NCBI GenBank assembly: GCA_907164885.2
Contig: OU015493.1
Coordinates: forward strand, 124,741,570 to 124,805,569
Source of the DNA: Dolomedes plantarius
Lineage: Eukaryota > Arthropoda > Arachnida > Araneae > Dolomedidae
Direction of reading: 5' to 3'
Length of the DNA stretch: 64,000 nucleotides
The position numbers and the translations under genes are program-made. The notes beneath the pieces are model-generated. The model ran no database searches, had not been told where the DNA came from, and was given only the letters and a program-made list of their open reading frames with translations. This document shows, piece by piece, positions 39,720 to 49,199 of this stretch (within the stretch, counting starts at the first letter, position 1; the number at the start of each line of letters is the position of its first letter).

Positions 39720-40384
39720 GAGATATTTGATAATTTCTTACGGTAAAACCAGCCATCTTACAGTAAGTCTAGTCTTCACTTGATAAACGCTCGGGAAACC
39801 AAAAAGAAAAAAAAGTGATCGCGAAACTTTCAACAAACCATCCACTAAGGAACCCCAGGCGGTGGATGCATACGTACCGCGCGGAATCTCCCTTGAATGT
39901 CGATGGCATGTCTCCCTTGGTATGTTCGATGGCACCTACTTCTAGGTATGAGTGGACTCAGTTTCGAACAGTCTATCAGCAGCCGCAGTTCGAAGAGGTC
40001 TGGGATTAGCGTCTTCGAAGAAAACTCGAAGACACTTTAAGATAAAACGCACACTGGTTCTACCTAAAATTACGGGCGAAGTATTACCTCATTCCTGCAG
40101 CACTCACTGAATACTCCACCTTCCAGTACGTTCCACTGGCAACATGCTTACGCACGTAAGAACACCTCGAGCACCTTACAATACTCAAATCTTATCTACG
40201 TCTCAGCAGATTTTCACCACTGAGAGCCCCTAACTTTCTTGCCAAAAAGGGTTTAACAACACGTGTATTCTGTCTCATGTGTCGAAATGAGATATCCACA
40301 TCGAAATTTTCGCTTATTCTCTATTTTAGTTTCATGTTAACAGAACATGGCATTTAGTCTGGTAGCCAAATAGAGATTTTTCTT
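39720..40384. other. Part of the right inverted-repeat arm, no gene
   Basis: 40140-40300 pairs with 33430-33590. The remainder is unassigned, and small open frames here have no domain. Confidence 0.5.
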
Positions 40385-43300
40385 CGAACCCTGCTTTTAA
40401 CTATTAAGTTTTTTTATTGTTGGTATTTCATGTTTAGGGTATGTAGATTTATAAAATTGCGGGTACCCATGCAGTACCTTTGGGCAACACTCAGAATTCA
40501 AGATGGCGGCCATCCCTATATTAAATATTTAGGTTCCGTGAAAATTTGTACTTATTTTGCCATAAACATGTGTTCCTTGTATATTTGTAGCTAATTTTAG
40601 TTGAAATATCCCAAAAATATCTGAAAGTAGTTGTTTTTATATGTAAAAAATTAAAATGGTGAAGGTGGTCATCTTGAATGTACAGTTTAACTAAATTTAT
40701 ATGAAATTTGCTTAAAAAAATGGAAAATAATCAATTTTTATTTTATATCGTAGCAGACATTATTTAATTATTTTTAAAACATATATTTACACAAGTAGAG
40801 ATTAATAAAATGTAAAATTAGTAGGTTCACATAAAAGGTACATTCACAAGTACAATAGTTCAGTTAGATTTTCAAGTATCTCATTAAATGAAGACAAATG
40901 TCTGTTAGTTGAAATCCAAATCAATTCTGTTTGCTCATCGTCCTCATCTTCTTCTTGTACTTGGCTATTTCTATTTAAACAGCCGTCACGTGTCACATAT
41001 TTTTGCAATACCAGCTTCAACGTGCTTTTGTAGACACCATTGTGGTTACTTTTTGAGGTATCCGGTCATAAAAACATTTGGACCATCCATTCTCAAAATC
41101 TTTCATTTCTATTGTACCAATTTCAACTGCATAATCAACATTTATATTGTCTGAATATAATCTGCCAGTAGCAATATTCAAAAGTTGTAAAGGGTGGGAG
41201 TCAGGTTTCAGTGGATCTATGTAATTTTGTAGTTGATGACGAAGTCCTTATCTGTTTTTGTTATCTGTTCCAATTCGTGTTTTCATCTCTTCTTTGTGTT
41301 TGTGTTGCTTAGCCTTCTGCTGTCATTCCTCTTGACTGGTGTTTACAAGATCTTCCTCCAGCTGAGTGCAAATATGTAAGCTTAATGCCCATGTTTTAAA
41401 AGTTTCTGGCTTCAAAGTTATCCCGATAATACCACCAAGACCGTGGCCAAAGTGCATGAATGTGGTTTCAATCCACATATCACTCCAAATTCCATTCCAG
41501 AAGCCCGGCATGGGTCGCATAACGTGATCTCCATTCAGAAAGTTCTTCATCACACTGACAGGCATTTTCTCCATAGCTCTTACATAAAACAGACCATACC
41601 GTGCATAGTTTTGATGACCTGCTGCAAAAAAGTAGGGTAACATTTTACGAACAATTTCAATATGTAATGGCCAATTTCCGCCTCGTTCGGCTCTCACGTA
41701 TAACATCATAAGGAAGACGGGCTTTAATAGACAATCAACCCACAGCTTGTTTTGCTCTTTGTGGCTATAGTTTCTAGAAGTGACATAAGATCGTTGCTGT
41801 TGTTTGGCTGGTGAACATCAAATATACTCCGCAAGACTTCTTCTGCAACCATCCTTAAAGCTTTCATATTTTGAATAAGCTTTTTCCTTTTCATCATCTT
41901 CGGGACTCCCACAAACACACCAGACATCAATTCTGATAAGCCACTGTCAGCCATCAATGAACCAACACTACCAATGAAGTTCATCAACAAGTGCATACCT
42001 CCAAGACTTAAGACAATGTTGGCAAACTTTTCTGGGAATGTCCAAATGATATGTAATGCAACTATATACAACTGTTGGTCGTATGTTAGTAAAATCCTGA
42101 CCTCCTAGCTTAGTAAGCCGTTGTGCTTCTACTAATTATGTCATCATTGTGTCTGGATGAGAAGGAATCATGTCGATCAGGGGTTGATATTTGTCAGAGG
42201 TTGCTGGTTTCATCTCCATTTTTTTCTACATGTTAGTGTATTGTATCCATTATATTCTGGCATTTCTCTTTGAAGAGAATGTCCTTTAGGAATTTGAAGT
42301 CTTCTGTTCTGGCCTCATGAAGGGAAACTACTCTGTGGCATAAAACTTTTAGAGGCAGAAGTATTTTTAAAGTCGCTTCTACAGGCATGGTTGGTTGGTT
42401 TTGTCCATTGTATGGAACAATGTGTCGATTTTATGGGATAGCTTTAGACTTTTCAGTTTTTTATTGGAATTTTATTGTGACTATTTAAACGGAGATCATC
42501 ATTTTGAGAATCACTTTTTTATGTTTGTGCCACAAGCATCGCAAGGGAATGAGTTGACAATTTACCATTTTGTGAAGCTATGTCTGCATTAAAGTTATCA
42601 ACCACAACATTCTAGCATCAGTAGTAATTCCTGGAGTATTTATATCTTTTGCGGCAGCATGGGCTTCAGATCTTTTAAATGTAAGGATTTCATCATACCA
42701 GCAAACTACTTGAAAGCTATGTAGAAACTGAGGAAGTCGTTGTGAAACTCTTACTTTGACACCTAGAGCAATCTGTAAACACGTGGCTGTGTTCTATAGG
42801 ATTCCTGTAACCATGTTTCCTATAAGTAGAGCAGGAGGAGTGTTATTAAGTTTTGGGTTTAAGGAAGTCAATAGTTTCATCAGAGTCTGGCTGGTTTCTT
42901 CACAAACATCCTCTGTTGTGAGGTCTGTATTATAGTAATCCTTAGCAATACCTATATCTTTGATTTCTTTCTTTGTACGCTTGGAAAGTACATCAACACA
43001 TTCCGAAACATCATAAAGTTCTTCGTTTGGTGTATGTCAAAGGACATCACTAATCTTTTGGAGAAAAATAACTATGTTTGCGAAACCAGGTGAGGTCAAT
43101 ACAATTAGCTCTGACTGAAACTTATCAGTTAATGCTCTTATAAGGTTGCGGCGACTTAAACTGATTCCACCACTTACTTCGTACAACTTAAATATTTCTA
43201 CCGAATTCCATATTCTTCTTTCATATGACTTCAACAACTGCTCTGAATGGTGTGTCGTCATCCTTGGGCTTTGAGGGTTCACCGGTAGATTGTCCAGCTA

Positions 43301-44140
43301 CAGCTACTGACAGTACCCCCATGAATCTGGTATCTTTCTTCGGCAGCATTTAAGTCACTAACCGCTCTCTCAACCCTTATTCTAACATGTGACGACCACT
43401 TATCTTTTCGCTTGTTGCATGTATCCAATATTGACTGTTTTATGGATTTTCCTTCTTCGACTCATTTTTCACGGATCATGTACGCAGGTATCCACAGATC
43501 TGGATGTTTCTTATCTTTTAATACAACACAGCTGGTTCCACAATAGATACTGTCTAAAATTAAAGGATGGTAGACTTGATCTTCGAAGCTTTACAGGTTG
43601 TTCTTCAGCGTACACTTCACTGCCCCGCTTTCGTTTATCTAATTTTGCCACTTTATTTTTATCAGTATACATAGAAACACAAGATTTGTGACAGGTTAAC
43701 TTAACGTCCTTATTTCCTATCAATCTTTGAAGTTCTTCGCTTTTTCCATCCTCATAAATCTTACTACAGGAAATAATAGTTTGAATTCGCTGCTCTCCTG
43801 CTTCGATAAGTTTCCCAGTTTTTGAACTATAATGATACTTCCAAAGTAAAAAACAACCTGATTTCTCCATATTTCCTATTTTTTCGTATTACAGTACTTC
43901 AATATTAAAAACTACACCTTCCACAGAAAAAAAAATTAATTCTGGCTGAGAGATCACAAAATATTAAAAGATTGCAAATTCCAATATGGCGGAAGACGCC
44001 ATCTTGAATAAAGCGAGTTGCCCAAAGGTACCAAAGAAGTACCCGGTATCTCTCGATTCCTTATACCTTGAACAAACAATTTCAACAATAAAAGAAACTT
44101 AATAAAACAAAACAAGGTTCAGCTCACAGCTTCCGGACTG
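40385..44140 (-). mobile_element. Unassigned TIR DNA transposon, about 3.75 kb
   Basis: Long imperfect inverted termini. The left end contains CTATTAAGTTTTTTTATTGTTGG, then GGGTACC, then GTACCTTTGGGCAAC, then ATTCAAGATGGCGGCC at 40400-40515. The right end, inverted, contains TTATTAAGTTTCTTTTATTGTTG, GGGTACT, GGTACCTTTGGGCAAC and ATTCAAGATGGCG at 43990-44110. The outermost boundaries and target duplication are not resolved. It carries one minus-strand protein remnant of several hundred residues. It does not match the hallmarks of Tc1, pogo, hAT or piggyBac that I know, so the superfamily is left open. Confidence 0.75.
41160..43870 (-). pseudogene. Transposon-encoded protein of uncharacterised family, broken
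   Basis: Several minus-strand frames are in consistent order. The N-terminus, from 43870, starts MEKSGCFLLWKYHYSSKTGK and has a His/Cys segment LTCHKSCVSMYTDKN, perhaps a degraded metal-binding module. A middle segment lies at about 43280-43040. A well-conserved-looking C-terminal region lies at 42071-41323, with FPEKFANIVLSLGGMHLLMN, ADSGLSELMSGVF, PYFFAAGHQNYARYGL, WNGIWSDMWIETTFMHFGHG and GGIIGITLKPETFKTWALS. Stops and frame changes between segments (for example near 42100 and 41715) make it a pseudogene. I recall similar uncharacterised proteins in invertebrate genomes but cannot name the family or catalytic residues. Confidence 0.65.
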
Positions 44141-44198
44141 ATTCGGTTGTGGTTTTTTCTCGCAATGGAACATCTGGAACGTATACTGTTTGATGAAG

Positions 44199-44579
44199 CA
44201 CCGTATTTTTCGAACCATAAGACGCCCCTTTTTGCATAAACAAATAAACTTAAAATTGGGGTGCGTCTTATGTCCGAAGGCAACATTAAAATAAAATAAA
44301 TATTTTATTGCATATGAAGGCCTCGTTTGAATAGTGGGCCAAATCCAGTTTTTTTTTTAATGGAGTTACCCTCACTTTCATTTTCATACAAGTCATTTCT
44401 ATCTTATTTTAAAACTGGTACACCTCCAGCTTATTTCTGCTACCAGCAGAGGGAATTACATATCAGACTTCAGCAGTCATTTCTTAGCACTCATTAGACT
44501 TTAAGGCTCTGTATCTCAAAATGAACGAGAATGGAATTGAACCACTATTCAGTTAAGTCCTTCATATATTATATTTATT

Positions 44580-44652
<73 letters not shown>

Positions 44653-44808
44653 ATATGTTATACTATATCTTTTTGATATATATATTTTTTATCTTTATTA
44701 AATAAGAAATTGAAAATATGTTTATATACCTAAAAAAATACAAAATATTCTTTTTTGAAAATCCTCCCATAAATTTCAAGTGTGTCTTATCGTCCATAAA
44801 ATACGGAA
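44199..44808. mobile_element. MITE with ACCGTATTTT-type termini
   Basis: The left end is CACCGTATTTTTCGAACCATAAGACG. The right end, inverted, is TTCCGTATTTTATGGACGATAAGACAC. Length about 610 bp, including a TA microsatellite at 44583-44648. The ACCGTATTTTCCG..ATAAG terminus is a widely dispersed MITE motif in animals in my recollection. It occupies the same point in the right arm at which the unrelated MITE 32976-33235 sits in the left arm. Confidence 0.7.
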
Positions 44809-45256
44809 ATTATGTAAAAATGGGCACGATTTCAAGGACATTAAATATTACTACACTACTTTGATTTCTTACCTAGAGGACGTCTTTGGAAGCGAGAAAA
44901 ACAAGTATCAGGGTGAGACAAAAAGGATGCCCAGACTCCAAAAAGACCCAGCCGTCTTTATCCTGGTTAATATTTATTCATTATCCAATCGTCCATTAAA
45001 CGGACGTTCATGTTCGGTGGTTCAGAACAAAGACAATACTGAACACTGATAGAAATTACAAGACAAAGCAATGTTGAAAATACATCAAAACATGGACGAC
45101 TAACGCCCTCTACACTAGAAAAACACAAGTAATTTCCGTCACACATGGAGACGTAGGAATGAATGACTTTGTACTGAATTTCACTCTTTTTTTACAGCAC
45201 ACAATGCATGGAACAGGTGCTACTGCAGTCCGAACAAAATAATGTGGAGCCTTTAA

Positions 45257-45661
45257 GGCTGCTGTGTACTTACCCTATTGGATTCACCCACCTCAATGTC
45301 ATCCTATGGAGAAAATGTGTCTACTATTTACAGCTACATAAATGTTGATAATCCAATAAAAAGGGTATTTTCAGATAGCCTGAACTTTTCTGCACCTTAC
45401 AACAGGATTTCTTTTATAAATTTCTTCTACCAAAGGAAATTATGAGCGTTTAAAACACACTATACCAGATTTTAAATTTTAAAATATTATTTGCATTTTA
45501 AAAAAAAGAAAAATGCCCCTAGATGTAAAATTTCCTTCTCTATTACGGAGTATAATTTTTCTTTTAAACTTAAAATTCCAGTCAACAATCTTTGGACACA
45601 TTTTCTCCATAGGTTAACATTGAGAGAATCAATAGGCCAATAGGGTTAGTACACAGCAGCC
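45257..45661 (+). mobile_element. TTAA-type MITE, copy D, with verified empty site
   Basis: 405 bp flanked by TTAA on both sides (45253-45256, 45662-45665). The left inverted-repeat arm has the pre-insertion site at 32767-32770, where a single TTAA joins the two flanks (TGGAGTTTAAAAGGCCC). The termini are GGCTGCTGTGTACTTACCC and GGCTGCTGTGTACTAACCC (inverted). Non-coding, so it needed a transposase in trans. Confidence 0.94.
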
Positions 45662-46392
45662 TTAATACTTCAAAAGGATATCATAACATTGGTTGTTCGT
45701 CCTGACCGACTTCTAATAAATAGCTTCCGGTCATTAAAAAAGATTTTTTTTTTAAATATTAACAAACAAATTTTGGTAAAAGATGTTTTCAGCGTAAACT
45801 CGAAATTATTTAAATCTCTAAACTCAGACAATATTTTTAAAAATTAATTTGAAAAATATTCATTTTTTTAGTGTTTCTACATAGATTAGAAATAATCTCA
45901 TTAAGAAACAGCTTTACAAACCTAAATGTAAAGAAGCTTTGAAGAAGTGCGTCTTTCAGCAATATCTTAAAAAGCGAAAGCTTCCAAGAGGCCGATGACG
46001 TGTGTTACCCATAGACGTAATTTTTAAACGGGATTTTAAGAGGACTTAAAGCATGTGTGTAAAACAAAATCAAATATTAAAATTGCACTTTGAACATACT
46101 TTTTACGTATTATTTATAATCAGTCCATATTTGTAAGTGGGCAAAGAATACAGTTAAAATAAATAATTTGTAATTCCATTACCTGAAAGAGACGTAAAGC
46201 CGATTTTTAAAAGAAAAATTAAATTAGTAATGAGTTGCAAAAATGTATCTATCATCTTCTAATATCTTCAAAGACTCCTCCGTAATTTCCGTTTTGTCAA
46301 TCACATTAAAAATTTTTAAACTTACGTTTTCACGAAGGTGTTTGTTAACTTTCTTTAACGTAATAAGAGTTTAATCTATTATTCTTAAATTG

Positions 46393-46511
46393 AATATTAA
46401 CCTTTAGCTTACGGGGCCCATTTTTCCAATTCCTTCTTTAGAACGGGAAATTTCATACCCCTTTGTAAGAACGGCCATTAAGGCCATATAAGGAACGGCT
46501 ATAATGGGGTT

Positions 46512-46517
<6 letters not shown>
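46393..46517 (-). repeat. Terminal-like dispersed repeat, copy 2
   Basis: The sequence TTAACCTTTAGCTTACGGGGCCC through GGTATGAAATTT-type sequence (inverse) is near-identical to 63370-63467 and, inverted, to 55739-55830. An internal extra copy of GGCC-ATAAGGAACGGCTAT (46481-46506) is present. It is followed by a TA repeat. Confidence 0.8.

Positions 46518-46549
<32 letters not shown>
46518..46549. repeat. (TA)n microsatellite
   Basis: Ends exactly at the mariner-like terminus. Confidence 0.93.
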
Positions 46550-46553
<4 letters not shown>

Positions 46554-47853
46554 GGCTATTCGCACATTTTTTTAGACGATTTTGGTAAGCGGTAATAAAA
46601 AATCGTTTGCTGCAAAAGAAATAATTGCGATTGTACTATGTTTTTAAAAGTCAAAATTATCGTCTGCGGCTTGAAAGTTTTGTTTTTATTCAAAATGGCG
46701 TTTTTAACAAAGCAGTGGTTCGAAGGCTACATTTATGCTCTTTCCGAAGAGAAATATGCATACTCCGTTATCCAAAAACGATGTGAGAGTCATGGTTTTG
46801 TGATATCTAAAGCGTCGATAGGTAATATCGTCAACAAGAAAGGGAAAAAAACGTCAAATTGAAGCCTCAAGTGGGACAAAAATTCCAAACAAGTATCCAA
46901 GGAAAAAACGGACATCTTCGACTACTGCAAAGGTACGTTGTTTAATGTTAAAAGAAAATCCCCCTAGTCAAAGGACAGTTGCAAAATCATTAAAATGCTC
47001 GGTGTCCACCGTAAACAAAATGATAAACGTTGATTTAAATCTTAAGAAAGCGAAAGAATGCAATGTGCATCGTCTTCTTCCAAATCATATCGCTGAACGC
47101 AGGACACGCTGCAGAATTCTATATGAGAAACACTTATCCAAAGAAAAATGGAAAACAATTGTCACAATAGATGAATCATGGGTGTATTTAAATGATTGCA
47201 ACAAAAAAAGAGCCATTTATTATCATAAAAGGGGAGAAAAATTTAAGTACATGGTTCAAAGAATAGAAAGAAAGTTTTTCTAAGGGATTCATGATTGTTG
47301 CTGGCTTTTCTTATAATGGCAAGTTAAAAATAAAGAGAGTGGAAAAAATGTCAAGATTAACTCCAAATACTATCAGAAACATATTTTATCGCCAAGTTTT
47401 CTGAATGAAATACCATCGCTTTACCCACAGTGCCATCAATCTGTGAGACTCCATCAGGACAAAGCTAGCAGTCGCACATCAAAATCCACTGTAAATTTCC
47501 TAAAAGAAATGGAACAAAAAACTGGTATCAAGGCCATAATACCCTTCACTGATATCCCTACTAAATCTCCCGAAGTATCACCTATGGATTTTTGTGCTTT
47601 CGGACTTTTAAAATCTGCATTATCCAAACGTCGTCCCAAAACCCTTACAGGACTCTGGAAAGCTGTTCAGGAGGAATGGGATAGAATACCTCTTCTGACG
47701 CTTCAAAAGGCATTATTATCCTGGAAATTGCGGTGTCGAAAGATAGTTCAGAATAAGGGATGTCAAATAGAACATTTAAAACACAAGAATTTTATGTAAT
47801 TTAGTTTTGTGAATACAATATACATCATCTAAAAAATGTGTGAACAGCCTCTG
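46550..47853 (+). mobile_element. Mariner-like (IS630-Tc1-mariner) transposon
   Basis: The 1304-bp element has inverted ends CAGAGGCTATTCGCACATTT and, inverted, CAGAGGCTGTTCACACATTT, with TA on both sides. The right TA is at 47854-47855. It encodes a plus-strand transposase. Confidence 0.93.
46695..47799 (+). pseudogene. Mariner-like transposase, three single-base frame breaks
   Basis: ATG at 46695 (MAFLTKQWFEGY). The first frame leads through an HTH region and breaks at the A-run ending at 46851 (one extra A). The second frame contains SQRTVAKSLKCSVSTVNKM (second HTH) and the first catalytic Asp in VTIDESWVYLND, then breaks at a T-run near 47275 (one extra T). An A-run near 47345 (one A short) restores the frame of the last segment. 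That segment carries HQDKASSRTSKSTVNFL (second Asp), SPEVSPMDFCAFGLLK (third Asp, in place of Glu) and a complete C-terminus to the TAA at 47797. I saw no premature stops within the reading path. The spacing between second and third acids is 42 in this copy, unlike DD34D mariner. If the indels are sequencing errors, the gene could be intact. Confidence 0.85.
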
Positions 47854-48265
47854 TATAAGAAAAGCTGCAGGTCTAGGGGTTTTAGGGGTCATCGTAAAAT
47901 TTCTAAGTCATTAATTAACTCCAATATTAACTCCAAGAAAAGACCAATTACTAGAAGACAAACACTGTATTTAGACGACACTTTACATAAAACATAAAAA
48001 ATTTAAAACACATAGTTAAATCCTCATTGCAGAGAAAGTACGTTCTTAGTACTGCGTCGTTATCAAAAAACAAAAATCTCCACAGCCCTCTGCTGGGATG
48101 GTACGTCTTGCCACTACTAAACTTGCCACTACTTACACTTCTCCTTTCAGTGGTTCACGGGAGTGCACAGACGGCGCTGGCTGGAAGACAGAAGAGCCAG
48201 CAGTGGGAATCAACAGCGGGTGTCAGAGGCCGTTCCTTCCTACACACAACACACACACACACATT
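47854..48265. other. Unassigned; ends in an (AC)n run
   Basis: No domain-bearing frame. A GC-richer patch lies at 48070-48240 and a CA-repeat at 48241-48264. Confidence 0.45.
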
Positions 48266-48706
48266 ACATATATATATATAGATATATAGATATATATATA
48301 GATAGATAGATATATAGATAGATATATTGATAGATAGATATATAGATAGATAGATATATAGATAGATATATAGATAGATAGATAGATAGATATACAGATA
48401 TATTGATATATATATAGATATATAGATAGATATATAGATATGTAGATATATAGATATATATATATATAGATATAGATAGATATATAGATATGTAGATATA
48501 TAGATATATATATAGATAGATATATAGATAGATAGATAGATATATATATAGATATATAGATATATAGATAGATATATAGATATATAGATATATAGATAGA
48601 TATATAGATATATAGATAGATATATAGATATATAGATATATATATATATATAGATAGATATATAGATAGATATATAGATATATAGATATATAGATATATA
48701 TATATA
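48266..48706. repeat. (TATAGA)n/(TAGA)n microsatellite
   Basis: About 440 bp of interspersed TATA, GATA and TAGA units. The Ile/Tyr/Ser-rich minus-strand frame across it is an artefact. It ends at TACTAGCTGAAAACCCGC. Confidence 0.97.
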
Positions 48707-49199
48707 CTAGCTGAAAACCCGCACTTCGCTTCGGAGTACATTAAAATTAAATACAACGGTCAATGTATGCAATTAATACCAAAAATATGTATAAATATAT
48801 TTATAATAAATACATCGATGAATGTATGCAATTGATGTAAAAAAAACGAAAAAATATATTTATAAAAAAATCGTAACGGATATTTTTATAGACAAATAAT
48901 GTAGAAGAAAATATTCAAATTAAGTCTAATAGGACATACTAAAGAATATAGTACAGTTAATATAGTACAGTTTGAGGAACATATCTTTTACTGTATTTTA
49001 ATATTTTTTTTGATAATGTCCAATTGTCTGCCACATTAGCAAGAAAAGAAAAGCATTCACTGGATAGCGGAAAAAATCAGCGATACAATTTAATAATATT
49101 TTAATCTGCATTAGTGAATTAGCTGCATTTAAAATATTAATGAATAATTTATTTACAAGGTAATGGAACACCAAAAAACGGTTCTGAACACCAAAACAT
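48707..49199. other. Unassigned sequence between microsatellite and LINE
   Basis: Starts ACTAGCTGAAAACCCGCACT-TCGCTTCGGAG, a motif I associate with the ends of dispersed repeats but cannot assign. A tandem duplication of AATATAGTACAGTT occurs at about 48945-48970. Otherwise AT-rich. Confidence 0.4.

Larger units (their letters stand above)
37850..46385 (-). repeat. Right arm of the ancient inverted repeat, expanded by insertions
   Basis: Reverse-complement partner of 32036-36125. It is longer because it acquired the TIR transposon of about 3.75 kb, the MITE at 44199-44808, the TTAA MITE at 45257-45661 and a SINE near 39.6 kb. Subtracting these leaves roughly the length of the left arm. The alignment is continuous across each insertion. 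Confidence 0.83.

Noticed and set aside
48707..48760. Penelope-like or Helitron terminus at ACTAGCTGAAAACCCGC
   Set aside because: The motif feels familiar from repeat ends, but no paired terminus, hairpin-CTRR end or coding was found.
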